In this document: one piece after another, positions 24,913-34,085 of the stretch | How positions within the stretch are numbered: the first letter of the stretch is position 1 | Layout of the letters: each line of letters begins with the position of its first letter | Assembly (NCBI GenBank): GCA_963644945.1 | Contig: CAVIQK010000007.1 | Coordinates: 1-64,000, forward strand | Reading direction: 5' to 3' | From: CAVIQK01 sp963644945 | GTDB lineage: Bacteria; Bacillota; Clostridia; Christensenellales; DTU072 | DNA: 64,000 nucleotides | Made by a program: the position numbers and the translations under genes | Notes under the pieces: generated by a model | Databases searched by the model: none | The model's input: only the letters and a program-made list of their open reading frames with translations | What the model was told of the DNA's origin: nothing

Positions 24913-26649
24913 TTACATTTCCTCCTCTTTATTTTGTGATAGATATATCTCTCTATATATTTCACTATTCTTAATAAGGTCGTCATGTTTCCCGATGCCG
25001 ACAACTTTTCCTTCGTCCAACACGACTATAATATCAGAGTGTTTTACACTGGTCGCACGTTGCGAAACGGTGACGGTTGTAAGACCGTTTTCTTCTTCCA
25101 TTTTGCGGAGCGCCTTTCTTAATTTCGCATCGGTTGCAAAGTCCAAAGCCGAAGAACTGTCATCCAAAATGAGTATTTTGGGAGCCGAAACTATCGCTCT
25201 TGCTATTGTAAGTCTTTGCCGTTGTCCACCGGACAAATTCTTTCCTCCTTGCTCTACCACAAAATCAAGTCCGTCTTTTAGACCTTTTACGAACTCTTTT
25301 GATTGTGATACTTCTAGGGCCTTTTCTATTTCGTCGTCGGAAATATTCGATCTTCCCCAACAAATATTTTCTCTTATTGTGCCGTTGAATAAAACTGCCT
25401 TTTGCGGAACAACACCGATGGTCGAGGCTATCGTAGAAAATTTGTAATCTTTTACATTGTTCCCAAAAACTTTCACTTCTCCTTCGGTTGCATCGTATAG
25501 TCTTGATATAAGACTGACAAGTGTCGTTTTTCCGCTACCGGTTCCGCCCAATATTCCGACACTCATACCTCTTGACACTTTGAGATTTACATTTTCTATT
25601 GAATGCGACGAATTGCCGCTATATGTAAACGAAACGTTGTTCATTTCTATTGCGGGAGCAGTCAAATCTAAAGGTCTTCCTTCGCCTTCAGGTAAAGACG
25701 AATTCACTGCTAGGACTTCGTTTATTCTCTGTGCAGATGCCGATGCTTTTGTAAATGTTATAAGCAAGTTGGCAAACACTACCATAGCATTAAGAATTTG
25801 CGTAATATAATTTATCAATGCGATAACTTCGCCCTGAGTAAGGTCGCCGACATTTACATTGATTCCACCAAAATATAATATTGCAATAACCGCAAAATTA
25901 AGGACGGCATACGTGAGCGGATTTAAGATTGCAGATATTGCACTTACTTTTATCGATGCCCCTGACAATATTTCCGAAGCATTGTCAAAAGATTCTTTTT
26001 CGGTGTCTTCTGCTGCGAAGGCTCTTACCACACGAGCGCCGGACAGGTTTTCTCTTGTAAGTCTTGACACATCGTCTAATTTTTCTTGGACTTTCTTATA
26101 TTTCGGCATTGTGACCTTGGTTATAATCAAAAGTCCTACACCTATAACAACCGATGCGCCAATAAAAATAAGCGACATTTTTACGTCAATAATCATTGCC
26201 ATAATTATTGCGCCGACGACTACGAACGGAGCCCTCAAAACAAGTCTAATGAACATTGCAACGGCTTGCTGTGTTTGGTTGACGTCGGTTGTCAATCTTG
26301 TAATCAAAGATATTGTCGAAAATCTATCGAGTTCCGCATACGAAAACTCGTTGATTTTATGGTACAATTCTCTTCTTAGATTGGTGCCGAACCCAAGAGA
26401 TGCTCTTGATGCAAAAAATTGTGCGGTCAAGGCAAAACCTAGTCCTAGCACCGCAAGAGCCAATATTATTCCGCCACCTATATAAATTCCGCTTAAATCT
26501 CCGTTTTGACCACGAGGTATTGCGGTATCTATCATCCATGCGACGACAAGCGGTGTTATCAATTCAAAAATCGCTTCGACCATTTTGAAAAACGGCCCTA
26601 AAATTGTTTTTGCACGATAACCTTTTAGATATTTGATTAGTTTTAACAT
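24913..26649 (-). CDS. ABC exporter half-transporter, degenerate-site subunit
   Basis: A 578-residue exporter with Walker A GGTGSGKTT and a canonical LSGGQ signature, but Walker B ends in LDDSSSALD (Asp instead of the catalytic Glu) and the switch His is Gln (VSQR). This is the degenerate-site pattern of heterodimeric ABC exporters, complementary to the downstream subunit. The two genes are 1 nt apart and should make one heterodimer. I see only weak promoter matches upstream (TTGGTT near 26705), and malQ ends 93 nt upstream without a terminator, so read-through from the merR-malQ unit is possible. Confidence 0.9.
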   Translation of the reverse strand: MLKLIKYLKGYRAKTILGPFFKMVEAIFELITPLVVAWMIDTAIPRGQNGDLSGIYIGGGIILALAVLGLGFALTAQFFASRASLGFGTNLRRELYHKINEFSYAELDRFSTISLITRLTTDVNQTQQAVAMFIRLVLRAPFVVVGAIIMAMIIDVKMSLIFIGASVVIGVGLLIITKVTMPKYKKVQEKLDDVSRLTRENLSGARVVRAFAAEDTEKESFDNASEILSGASIKVSAISAILNPLTYAVLNFAVIAILYFGGINVNVGDLTQGEVIALINYITQILNAMVVFANLLITFTKASASAQRINEVLAVNSSLPEGEGRPLDLTAPAIEMNNVSFTYSGNSSHSIENVNLKVSRGMSVGILGGTGSGKTTLVSLISRLYDATEGEVKVFGNNVKDYKFSTIASTIGVVPQKAVLFNGTIRENICWGRSNISDDEIEKALEVSQSKEFVKGLKDGLDFVVEQGGKNLSGGQRQRLTIARAIVSAPKILILDDSSSALDFATDAKLRKALRKMEEENGLTTVTVSQRATSVKHSDIIVVLDEGKVVGIGKHDDLIKNSEIYREIYLSQNKEEEM

Positions 26650-26742
26650 TTTTCCTCTACTTTTACGAGTTTTGTATTTTTTCTATCACTTAAATACTAT
26701 GCATATAAAATAAACCAACCTAGCATTTAACAAAAATTATGT

Positions 26743-28227
26743 TTATTTGCGATCTGCATTTTTTACAAATTTTTTGACGACTTTTATTATTTCTTCTCTA
26801 TCGTAATTTTTAGGCAGTCGCCACGTCCAATTGCCTTCTGCTATAGACGGAGTGTTCATTCGTGCCTTGTTGGTCAAATTCAACCAGTCTTGCATAGGAA
26901 TAACAACCAAATCGGCAATAGAATCAAAGCATGCTTTTATCAGCGAATAGGTTATAGGGCCGTCGATTTTTTCGATTTCTTTTTTATAGCGAGCCTTTTC
27001 TGCTCCTTTCAATTCTCTTATCCAACTTGCCGAACATTCCGAATCGTGAGATCCGGTATAGACGACACAATTTGAATTTTTGTACATCCTAGGGAGATAT
27101 TCGTTGTCGTCGTTTCCGAATGCGAACTGCAAAATTTTCATCCCCGGATAACCGCAAAAATCAAGCAGTTCTCTTACGTCGGGAGTAATATACCCTAAAT
27201 CTTCTGCAATTATCTTTGCATCGGGGAGAGCATCTTTTATGTGTCTAAAAAGTTCCTTCCCGGGACCTACTTCCCAATGCCCGTTTTTTGCAGTTTTTTC
27301 TTTTGCTCCGATGACATAATAACCGGCAAACCCTCTAAAATGATCAATTCTTACTATGTCGTAAAGTTTTTGATTTTGACGGACTCTTTTTATCCACCAG
27401 TTAAATCCGTCCTTTGACATTTTTTCATAATTGTAAATCGGATTTCCCCATAATTGTCCGTCGTCGGAAAACGCATCCGGCGGCACTCCCGACACAAGCG
27501 TCGGTGCCAAATTTTCATCAAGTAAAAATAGATCTATGTTGCTCCACACGTCTGCCGAATCGTATGCGACATATATAGGCATATCTCCTATTATTGTGAT
27601 GCCTTTTTTCTTCGCATAAGATCTTACTTCGTTCCATTCGGCGAAAAATTCAAACTGCAAAAACTTCCAAAAATTTATTTCGTTTATATAATTTTTTCGA
27701 TAATTTTTCGCATTTTCATAAAATTTATATTCCTCGGGCCACTCGCAAAACGGCTTATACGAAAAATGCTCTTTTAGCGCCATAAAATAGGCATAGTCGT
27801 CAAGCCATGATGCATTTTCTTTGTCGAATTTTTTGAACGCAGGGGTTGGCTTGAACCGAGAATATGCTTTCTTGAAAAGGTCAAACTTGGTTGCAAAACA
27901 AAATCCGTAATCCGTTTTTGTTTTCTTTATCTTCGCACCTTGCAGTTCTTTTTTTGTAATCAGTCCTTTTGCGTTTAGCGTTTCGGGATCGATGTAATAA
28001 GGATCACCTGCAAAAGCCGACGGCGATTGGTAAGGACTGTCACCGTATCCGGTAGGACTTAGAGGCAGTATTTGCCAACATTTCGTGTCGGTCTTTTTCA
28101 AAAAATCTATAAACCTTTTCGAAGGAGCGCCAAAAGTCCCTATTCCGTATTTAGACGGCAAAGAACTTACCGCCACAAGTATTCCGCTTTTTCTAGAAAA
28201 ACCAAAATTTTTATTTATTTCTTCCAT
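26743..28227 (-). CDS. malQ: 4-alpha-glucanotransferase (amylomaltase), GH77
   Basis: A 494-residue GH77 enzyme that transfers alpha-1,4-glucan chains between malto-oligosaccharides. Motifs: SSLPSKYGIGTFG, QILPLSPTGYGDSPYQSPSAFAGDP, nucleophile region VRIDHFRGFAGYY, acid/base region IIAEDLGYI and GSHDSE. It lies 7 nt after merR, so the two are co-transcribed, a combination with no obvious functional reason. Confidence 0.92.
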   Translation of the reverse strand: MEEINKNFGFSRKSGILVAVSSLPSKYGIGTFGAPSKRFIDFLKKTDTKCWQILPLSPTGYGDSPYQSPSAFAGDPYYIDPETLNAKGLITKKELQGAKIKKTKTDYGFCFATKFDLFKKAYSRFKPTPAFKKFDKENASWLDDYAYFMALKEHFSYKPFCEWPEEYKFYENAKNYRKNYINEINFWKFLQFEFFAEWNEVRSYAKKKGITIIGDMPIYVAYDSADVWSNIDLFLLDENLAPTLVSGVPPDAFSDDGQLWGNPIYNYEKMSKDGFNWWIKRVRQNQKLYDIVRIDHFRGFAGYYVIGAKEKTAKNGHWEVGPGKELFRHIKDALPDAKIIAEDLGYITPDVRELLDFCGYPGMKILQFAFGNDDNEYLPRMYKNSNCVVYTGSHDSECSASWIRELKGAEKARYKKEIEKIDGPITYSLIKACFDSIADLVVIPMQDWLNLTNKARMNTPSIAEGNWTWRLPKNYDREEIIKVVKKFVKNADRK

Positions 28228-28234
28228 AATAGAC

Positions 28235-28681
28235 CTAATCTTTATTTGCCGTTGCGTTTAGATATTTTTGTTTTATGTCTTCCGGCATTTTGTCCGGTAC
28301 CAAACTCTTTACAGCCTTTTCGTCCCCAAACTTTATCGCCTCTTGATAATACCATGTTTTATAGGAAAGCAGGTCTCTTATCTTTTCTTTTTCTTTAATT
28401 TCGGCTTCGACTTTCTTGGCTTGATCGGTTATCATTTTTAGACGTTTTTCAAGAGTTTGATTGCCCTTTTTCACATAGTCCATAAATTGTTTTATTTCTC
28501 TTAGTTTCATGCCCGATTTTTTTAGACACATTATATAAAACAATTTGTTTACGTCTTCTTCTGTAAACTTTCTCACTCCGTTGACCTTTTTTATTTCGGA
28601 AAATAAACCTTTTTTGTCATAAAACCGTATTGCCGAAACCGATATATCGAATTTTTCGGCAACCTCTCCTATGGAATACAT
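28235..28681 (-). CDS. MerR-family transcriptional regulator
   Basis: A 148-residue MerR protein: winged helix-turn-helix at the N-terminus (MYSIGEVAEKFDISVSAIRFYDKKGL), a dimerisation coiled coil (about 75-118) and a short C-terminus (SYKTWYYQEAIKFGD) without metal-binding Cys pairs. I use the ATG at 28681 behind AGAGG. The divergent DXS-like gene has a promoter with a 19-bp spacer and a dyad between -35 and -10, the classic MerR-activated layout, so this protein very probably controls it. The same dyad lies at about +3 to +22 of its own transcript. Confidence 0.88.
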   Translation of the reverse strand: MYSIGEVAEKFDISVSAIRFYDKKGLFSEIKKVNGVRKFTEEDVNKLFYIMCLKKSGMKLREIKQFMDYVKKGNQTLEKRLKMITDQAKKVEAEIKEKEKIRDLLSYKTWYYQEAIKFGDEKAVKSLVPDKMPEDIKQKYLNATANKD

Positions 28682-28715
28682 ATACACCTCTATTTTATAA
28701 ATTTTGAAAAAACAT

Positions 28716-28746
28716 TTGACTTAAACCATAGTTTAAGTTGTATAAA
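28716..28746 (+). promoter_or_regulatory. MerR-type promoter (19-bp spacer) of DXS-like gene
   Basis: TTGACT (28716-28721), an overlong 19-bp spacer, TATAAA (28741-28746). The spacer holds the dyad 28719-28738. MerR proteins untwist such promoters to activate them. Confidence 0.85.
28719..28738. promoter_or_regulatory. MerR operator dyad
   Basis: Perfect dyad ACTTAAAC-CATA-GTTTAAGT (8-4-8). The same geometry appears at 58960-58979. Confidence 0.8.
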
Positions 28747-28747
28747 A

Positions 28748-28775
28748 AGTATATCACAATCAATTCTTTCGTCAA
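28748..28775 (-). promoter_or_regulatory. Promoter of merR-malQ
   Basis: The minus strand reads TTGACG (28770-28775), 16 bp, TATACT (28748-28753). Its transcript would pass through the dyad at +3 to +22. Confidence 0.65.
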
Positions 28776-28803
28776 GATATAATTAAGAAGTGAGGTATAT
28801 TTT

Positions 28804-30561
28804 ATGTATGAAATTCTAAAAACTATAAATTCTCCCGACGATGTAAAAAAACTCAACGCCGAAGAACTAAAACTTCTTGCCGTTGAGATAAGAGAGGCTC
28901 TTTTCAACAGACTCACAAAAGTCGGCGGACACTTTGGCCCAAATTTTGGTATTGTCGAAACCGAAATTGCAATGCACTATGTTTTTGATTCCCCAAAAGA
29001 CAAATTTGTTTTTGACGTTTCTCACCAAAGTTATCCTCACAAAATGCTTACGGGGCGACGCAACGGATACATAGACGACAATGCATTTTCGGACGATTCG
29101 GGATACACCAACCCCGACGAGAGCGAACACGACCTATTCAACATAGGACACACATCGACGTCTATATCGCTAGCAACGGGGCTTTGTAAGGCAAGAGATC
29201 TTCTCGGAGGCACCGAAAACGTTGTAGCACTTATCGGAGACGGTAGTTTATCGGGAGGCGAAGCCCTCGAAGGTCTGAGTGTTGCGGGATCGGAACTTTC
29301 TTCCAATCTAATAATCATAGTCAACGACAATCAACAATCTATTTCCGAAACACACGGCGGACTGTATAAAAATTTACAACTTTTACGTGAAACGAAAGGA
29401 GAGGCACAAAACAACTTTTTCAAAGCATGGGGACTAGATTATATCTACGAAGAAAACGGCAACGATGTTTTGAAAATGATTGAAGTTTTTAAGAAGGTAA
29501 AAGACATAGATCACCCGATCGTGGTCCATATAAATACAATTAAAGGCAAAGGCTACAAAATAGCCGAACAAAACAGAGAAGCATGGCATTGGACGGTGCC
29601 TTTTGACAGAGAAACAGGGCTACCGACCATCAAATTCCCTAGTGAATCGTATACGTCAATAGCCAAAAATTATATTCTTTCACGTGCAAAAACCGACGAA
29701 AAATTTTTGGTAGTCACCCCCAACATGCCGGGGAGCATGGGACTGACTCCGTCCGACAGAGAACAACTCGGAACACATTTTGTTGACTGCGGAATCGCCG
29801 AAGAACAATCTATCGCAATGGCGGTAGGCGCAAGCAAACGTGGGGCTCGTCCTCTTGTCATAACTAATGTAACTTTTATGCAACGAGCCTTCGACCAATT
29901 GTCGCACGATGCATGCATCAACCATGCCCCTATCACGATACTACTAAATTACTCGGCTTACGATGGTTTGACGGACGTGACACACCTAGGCATTTTTGGA
30001 ATTTCCGCATTTTCCAATATCCCCGAACTTCTTGTTATGTCCCCGTCCAACAAAGACCAACTCATTTCAGTCTTGGACTGGTCTCTTGAACAGCAAGATC
30101 ACCCTGTTCTTATTCTTCTTCCGGGGGACGACGTAAAACAAGGTGTGGCACCTAAAGACTACTCGAATCTAAAATACACAACCGTAGAAAAAGGCGAAAA
30201 GGTCGCCATTCTAGCGCTAGGAGATTTCTTCAAATTTGGCAAATCTCTAAAAACCGCAATAGAAAAAGAATTGGGGTTCTCCCCGACTTTGATAGATCCC
30301 GTTTTTGCCTCGGTGGTCGATAAAGACACCCTTTCCGCATTAAAGAAAAACCATTCTATAATAGTCACGATCGAAGACGGAATTTTAGACGGCGGATTCG
30401 GACAAAAAATTGCATCTTTCTTTGGGAATTCCGATATAAAAGTCAAAAACTACGGACTTGACAAAAAATTCTACGACCGCTACAACCCCAAAAAGTTGCT
30501 AGAATCTCTCGGTATTTCAAATGATTCCATGATAGAAGATATCAAACTCATGCTAAAATAA
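28804..30561 (+). CDS. DXS-like thiamine-diphosphate transketolase with altered active site
   Basis: A 585-residue protein resembling 1-deoxy-D-xylulose-5-phosphate synthase end to end: GGHFGPNFGIVE, SHQSYPHKMLTGRR, GHTSTSI, the ThDP/Mg motif GDGSLSGGEALEGL...NDN, and the activating Glu region CGIAEEQS. Compared with E. coli DXS the catalytic His, GH(S/T)STSI His, activating Glu and FLQR Arg are kept. The phosphate-binding Arg positions in DRAG and YPRG are lost (NYSA and LPGD), and the DG.TH motif reads LTDVTH. This suggests a substrate other than glyceraldehyde 3-phosphate. It is shorter than DXS (about 620). A MerR-type promoter drives it. Confidence 0.8.
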   Translation: MYEILKTINSPDDVKKLNAEELKLLAVEIREALFNRLTKVGGHFGPNFGIVETEIAMHYVFDSPKDKFVFDVSHQSYPHKMLTGRRNGYIDDNAFSDDSGYTNPDESEHDLFNIGHTSTSISLATGLCKARDLLGGTENVVALIGDGSLSGGEALEGLSVAGSELSSNLIIIVNDNQQSISETHGGLYKNLQLLRETKGEAQNNFFKAWGLDYIYEENGNDVLKMIEVFKKVKDIDHPIVVHINTIKGKGYKIAEQNREAWHWTVPFDRETGLPTIKFPSESYTSIAKNYILSRAKTDEKFLVVTPNMPGSMGLTPSDREQLGTHFVDCGIAEEQSIAMAVGASKRGARPLVITNVTFMQRAFDQLSHDACINHAPITILLNYSAYDGLTDVTHLGIFGISAFSNIPELLVMSPSNKDQLISVLDWSLEQQDHPVLILLPGDDVKQGVAPKDYSNLKYTTVEKGEKVAILALGDFFKFGKSLKTAIEKELGFSPTLIDPVFASVVDKDTLSALKKNHSIIVTIEDGILDGGFGQKIASFFGNSDIKVKNYGLDKKFYDRYNPKKLLESLGISNDSMIEDIKLMLK

Positions 30562-30588
30562 ATTTCTCCACATTATCATCATAAAAAT

Positions 30589-30631
30589 AAAGAGCATATT
30601 TTAGGAATTATCCTAGAGTATGCTCTTTTTT
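30589..30631 (+). terminator. Terminator after DXS-like gene
   Basis: Stem AAAGAGCATA / TATGCTCTTT with an inner TTAGGA/TCCTA pairing and a T run. The other strand also has a T-rich tail and may end the cad operon. Confidence 0.85.
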
Positions 30632-30738
30632 ACGTTTGTTTTTAAGTGGCTTATTTTGATTTTCAACAACAACCTTCATCTAATATATCCTACTTTATTT
30701 TGGTTGTTTTTTACAGTCGGGGCAAGTGATTTTTTATT

Positions 30739-31239
30739 TCATATCAACTTAGCATACACATCAAACGATGCCTCGTCAAAACAGCAAAATGTTATCACTA
30801 TATCATAATTACTGTTCTCTTTCATCCAGTCTTTGACTGTTTTTATTGCGATTTTTGTCGCTTCCTCTATCGGATAAGCATAGATACCGGTCGAAATACA
30901 CGGAAAACCGACACTGTGGACAGATTGCTCCATCGCAAGGTCTAGCGAATTTTTATAGCAGTCGGCTAAATGCTTTGCGGGATCACTGTCTACTCCGTAT
31001 ATCGGGCCTACTGTATGAATAACATATTTAGCCTTCAAATTATAGCCGTTTGTAAGTTTCGCTTCACCTGTTTTGCATCCGCCGAGAGTCCTGCATTCTT
31101 TCAACAAATTAGGTCCTGCGGCTCTATGTATGGCTCCGTCGACTCCGCCACCGCCTAAAAGTGTTTTTTTCGCCGCATTGACTATCGCATCGACGGGCAG
31201 TGTGGTTATATCACCCTTAAATAACTTGATCTCTTGCAT
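30739..31239 (-). CDS. Macrodomain protein (ADP-ribose binding / deacylase type)
   Basis: A 166-residue single macrodomain of the YmdB class: VDAIVNAA, LLGGGGVDGAIHRAAG, GEAKLTNGYNL, YVIHTVGP and the FPCISTGIYAYP phosphate loop. Such proteins hydrolyse O-acetyl-ADP-ribose or remove ADP-ribose from proteins. The usual NAAN reads NAAK, losing an Asn that often binds the distal ribose. It starts 2 nt after the stop of the Zn/Cd ATPase with AAGGA upstream, so it belongs to the cad operon, an unusual partner. Confidence 0.88.
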   Translation of the reverse strand: MQEIKLFKGDITTLPVDAIVNAAKKTLLGGGGVDGAIHRAAGPNLLKECRTLGGCKTGEAKLTNGYNLKAKYVIHTVGPIYGVDSDPAKHLADCYKNSLDLAMEQSVHSVGFPCISTGIYAYPIEEATKIAIKTVKDWMKENSNYDIVITFCCFDEASFDVYAKLI

Positions 31240-31241
31240 AA

Positions 31242-33182
31242 CTATTCCTTGTTTTCGGGTTTTTTATCCCTATAAAATCTTGCTCTCATTGCGTTGAGAA
31301 TAGCAAGCACCGCAACACCGACATCTCCAAATACTGCGAACCACATATTCGTGATACCGATCGCCGACAAAACCAAAATCACTAGTTTTATAAGCAACGC
31401 AAATATGATGTTTTCATATACAATGAGCATTGTTTTCTTTGCTATTTTCTTTGCTTTGCCGATGCTCTTCAAATCGTCATGCATCAATACTATATCCGAA
31501 GCCTCTATAGCCGCATCCGAACCGACTCCGCCCATTGCGATACCAATATCCGATCTCATCAAAACCGGTGCATCGTTGATGCCGTCCCCGACAAAACACA
31601 GCACTTCGTCTTTACCTTTTTCGGCAAGTAGTTTTTCAACTTCTTCGACTTTATCTTGCGGTAAAAGAGATGCTTTGAACTCGGTGAGTCCGACTTTTTC
31701 GGCAACACCTCTTGCTATTTGCTCATTGTCACCGGTCAACATGATTGTCTTTGCACCAAACTTATTTAGTTCTTCAATAGCCTCTTTTGTTTCTTCTTTT
31801 ATTTCGTCCGTAATGAGAATTGAACCTTTATATTCTCCGTCTTTTGCGACATATACGACAGTGCCGATTTCGTCTTCTTTGACATAGTCGATACCGTACT
31901 TTTCCATCATCTTGGCATTGCCACAATATATGGTATTATCCCCTCTTGCAATGATACCAAAACCGGATACGTCTTCTATCTTATAATCTTCTTCTATCTC
32001 TTCCCCGTACTCCGCTACAATCGATTTTGCGATAGGATGGTTGGAACCTTTTTCGGCAATTGCCGCAAGTCTTAATATCTCGTTTCGGGTTTCCGTAGGG
32101 GCGATTTTTGTAACCTTAAAGTTGCCTTTTGTCAATGTTCCCGTCTTGTCAAACACAAAGATTTTTGCTTTGTTGAATTGCTCTAAGTAGTTGCTTCCTT
32201 TTATTAAAATACCGTTGTTGGAAGCACCTCCGATGCCTGCAAAAAACGAAAGAGGTATTGATATTACAAGCGCACACGGACAAGAAACAACCAAAAACGA
32301 AAGCGCTCTATATAGCCACACGGAAGGCTCTTTTGTAATGATGCTGGGAATTATCGCAAGGAGTAGCGCCGTAATGACAACTATCGGTGTATAATATTTA
32401 GCGAACTTCGTAATAAAGTTTTCTGCCCTTGATTTTTTGGACGTTGCATTTTCGACAAGATTCAATATTTTCGATACGGTTGAATCGTAAAAAGCCTTTT
32501 CTACTTTTACTTCAATTGTTCCGCTGACGTTGACAGTTCCGCTTATTACATTGTCGCCGACTTGTACTTCGCTAGGCATTGACTCTCCGGTCAAAGCACG
32601 AGTATCTAGGGTAGAACGACCTTTTTCGACAACACCGTCGAGAGCGATTTTTTCGCCCGGTTTTACGACAATTATTTCACCGACTTGTACATCTGCAGGA
32701 TCTACCGTTGTCACGACTCCGTCCCTATACACATTGGCATAGTCGGGACGCACATCCATAAGAGACGATATATCTTTCCTTGACTTGCCGACCGCATAGG
32801 ACTGGAACCACTCGCCTACTTGATAAAACAAAAGAACGGCACACGCTTCGTCAAAACCTTCTACTTCTTGACCGCTTACACCTCTATATATTGCAAGTCC
32901 GAATGCGCCGAACGTCGCTACTACCATAAGGAAGTTTTCGTCAAGGACTTGACCTCTAAAAATATTCCTAATTGCATTCCAAATAACATCATAGCCTATA
33001 AATACATAGACGACAAAATATAGTCCGAAAGCAAGCAGCCAGCCACAATTCCCGTCTATTACTTCTGCAAGAGATTTGCCGATGGTTTTTGGCAAAACAA
33101 GTTTGTCAATAATCATCAAACAGAAGAATGCCGCCAATGCTATTATTATGCGAATTAGATTCCTTTTCTGTTTTCTTTTCAT
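31242..33182 (-). CDS. Zn/Cd/Pb-translocating P1B-type ATPase
   Basis: A 646-residue heavy-metal pump: membrane CPC motif (SCPCALVIS), phosphorylation site DKTGTLTKG, SNHPIA, TGDN and GDGINDAPVL. The last helix (FGDVGVAVLAILNAMR) has the Asp typical of Zn/Cd pumps. The N-terminal metal-binding domain is not fused; instead a separate 68-residue HMA protein is encoded just upstream. It exports toxic divalent metal from the cytoplasm. Regulated by the CadC-like repressor at the start of the operon. Confidence 0.92.
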   Translation of the reverse strand: MKRKQKRNLIRIIIALAAFFCLMIIDKLVLPKTIGKSLAEVIDGNCGWLLAFGLYFVVYVFIGYDVIWNAIRNIFRGQVLDENFLMVVATFGAFGLAIYRGVSGQEVEGFDEACAVLLFYQVGEWFQSYAVGKSRKDISSLMDVRPDYANVYRDGVVTTVDPADVQVGEIIVVKPGEKIALDGVVEKGRSTLDTRALTGESMPSEVQVGDNVISGTVNVSGTIEVKVEKAFYDSTVSKILNLVENATSKKSRAENFITKFAKYYTPIVVITALLLAIIPSIITKEPSVWLYRALSFLVVSCPCALVISIPLSFFAGIGGASNNGILIKGSNYLEQFNKAKIFVFDKTGTLTKGNFKVTKIAPTETRNEILRLAAIAEKGSNHPIAKSIVAEYGEEIEEDYKIEDVSGFGIIARGDNTIYCGNAKMMEKYGIDYVKEDEIGTVVYVAKDGEYKGSILITDEIKEETKEAIEELNKFGAKTIMLTGDNEQIARGVAEKVGLTEFKASLLPQDKVEEVEKLLAEKGKDEVLCFVGDGINDAPVLMRSDIGIAMGGVGSDAAIEASDIVLMHDDLKSIGKAKKIAKKTMLIVYENIIFALLIKLVILVLSAIGITNMWFAVFGDVGVAVLAILNAMRARFYRDKKPENKE

Positions 33183-33183
33183 A

Positions 33184-33390
33184 TTAAATATCCCATTCGA
33201 AATCGGGTTCTATTCTTCTGGCGACTTTTTTTGCCTTTTTCAAAACACTTTCATCTTCATAGTCGATGGTCATTTTTTGAGTGATAAAATTGATTGCACA
33301 AGAATTGACTCCGTCAACTTTTGCGACTGCTTCTTCGATTTTTCCGGCACAAACCGCACAATCCACTTCGATTTCATACACTTTTTTCAT
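33184..33390 (-). CDS. Heavy-metal-associated (HMA) domain protein
   Basis: A 68-residue ferredoxin-like HMA domain with the metal site DCAVCAGKIEEAV (CxxC) at about 10-22. It probably hands metal to the ATPase encoded 1 nt downstream, acting as its detached N-terminal domain. The acidic Asp before the first Cys is typical of Zn/Cd rather than Cu chaperones. Confidence 0.88.
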   Translation of the reverse strand: MKKVYEIEVDCAVCAGKIEEAVAKVDGVNSCAINFITQKMTIDYEDESVLKKAKKVARRIEPDFEWDI

Positions 33391-33405
33391 TTTTACGCCT
33401 CTCTT

Positions 33406-33762
33406 TTATTCTTTTATATGCGACAAAGCACATTCATAAATCTTGGATACATGGTCATCGTCTAGCGAATAAAAAACCTCTTTCCCACTTTTTCTTGTTT
33501 TTACAAGTTTTGCCTGTCTTAATATTCTCAACTGATGCGATATTGCCGATTTTGTCATATTTAGGCACGAACAAATATCGCAAACACAAAGTTCGCTAAA
33601 CTCCAAACAACTCAATATTTTAGTTCTCGTAGAGTCGCCGAACACTTTGAAAAGTTCTGCAAGATCGCACACCGTTTCTTCGTCGGGCATTTGCTCTTTT
33701 ATGCTCTCGACTACATCGACATGTATTGCCTCGACTTCGCACATCAAATCTTTTTCTGTCAT
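33406..33762 (-). CDS. ArsR/SmtB-family metal-sensing repressor (CadC-like)
   Basis: A 118-residue winged-helix repressor: LAELFKVFGDSTRTKILSCL, helix-turn-helix region NMTKSAISHQLRILRQAKLV. It has both known metal sites of the family: the alpha-3 type (ELCVCD plus N-terminal Cys8) and the alpha-5 type (DxH at 104-106 with SHIKE at the C-terminus). Metal binding would release the operator at 33784-33805 and turn on the pump. First gene of the cad operon. Confidence 0.92.
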   Translation of the reverse strand: MTEKDLMCEVEAIHVDVVESIKEQMPDEETVCDLAELFKVFGDSTRTKILSCLEFSELCVCDICSCLNMTKSAISHQLRILRQAKLVKTRKSGKEVFYSLDDDHVSKIYECALSHIKE

Positions 33763-33783
33763 TTTGAATCTCCGTTAGTTTTA

Positions 33784-33805
33784 TAGTTGAACAACCATTC
33801 AACTA
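33784..33805. promoter_or_regulatory. ArsR/SmtB operator of cad operon
   Basis: Perfect dyad with 8-bp arms TAGTTGAA / TTCAACTA and a 6-bp spacer, covering the transcription start. The core TGAA-N6-TTCA matches known ArsR/SmtB operators. Confidence 0.85.
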
Positions 33806-33810
33806 TTATC

Positions 33811-33839
33811 AGTATAACCTCGGCATTCCCCTATGTCAA
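33811..33839 (-). promoter_or_regulatory. Promoter of cad operon
   Basis: The minus strand reads TTGACA (33834-33839), 17 bp, TATACT (33811-33816). Between 33840 and 33997 I see no gene or clear signal. Confidence 0.88.
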
Positions 33840-33997
33840 CGATATAACATAAAAATTTTCAAAAATTTTCAAACCACGAAAACGAATTTTTGCTCAAACG
33901 ATCTAATCTGCCAATAATATTACTAAATATATTTTATCTATAAATCAATATAAAAGTTCATAATCGGACTTTTTATTGGTGTTATAAAAACCGCAAC

Positions 33998-34043
33998 AAA
34001 AAAGAAACCTAAATCAAACTTTGTTAGAGTTCGGTTTAGGTTT
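33998..34043 (-). terminator. Terminator after rhaB
   Basis: AAACCTAAA pairs with TTTAGGTTT (34005-34013 / 34035-34043); the minus strand continues with TCTTTTTTG. Confidence 0.75.
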
Positions 34044-34085
34044 TATTTTGAAAATATACGGTTTTTCCTTGGGATTTTAACTTGA

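Noticed and set aside
31294..31887. Long open frame on the plus strand opposite the Zn/Cd ATPase
   Set aside because: It is antisense to a well-supported gene, has low-complexity Ser/Thr composition and no ribosome site. The same holds for plus-strand frames inside feoB and the ABC genes.
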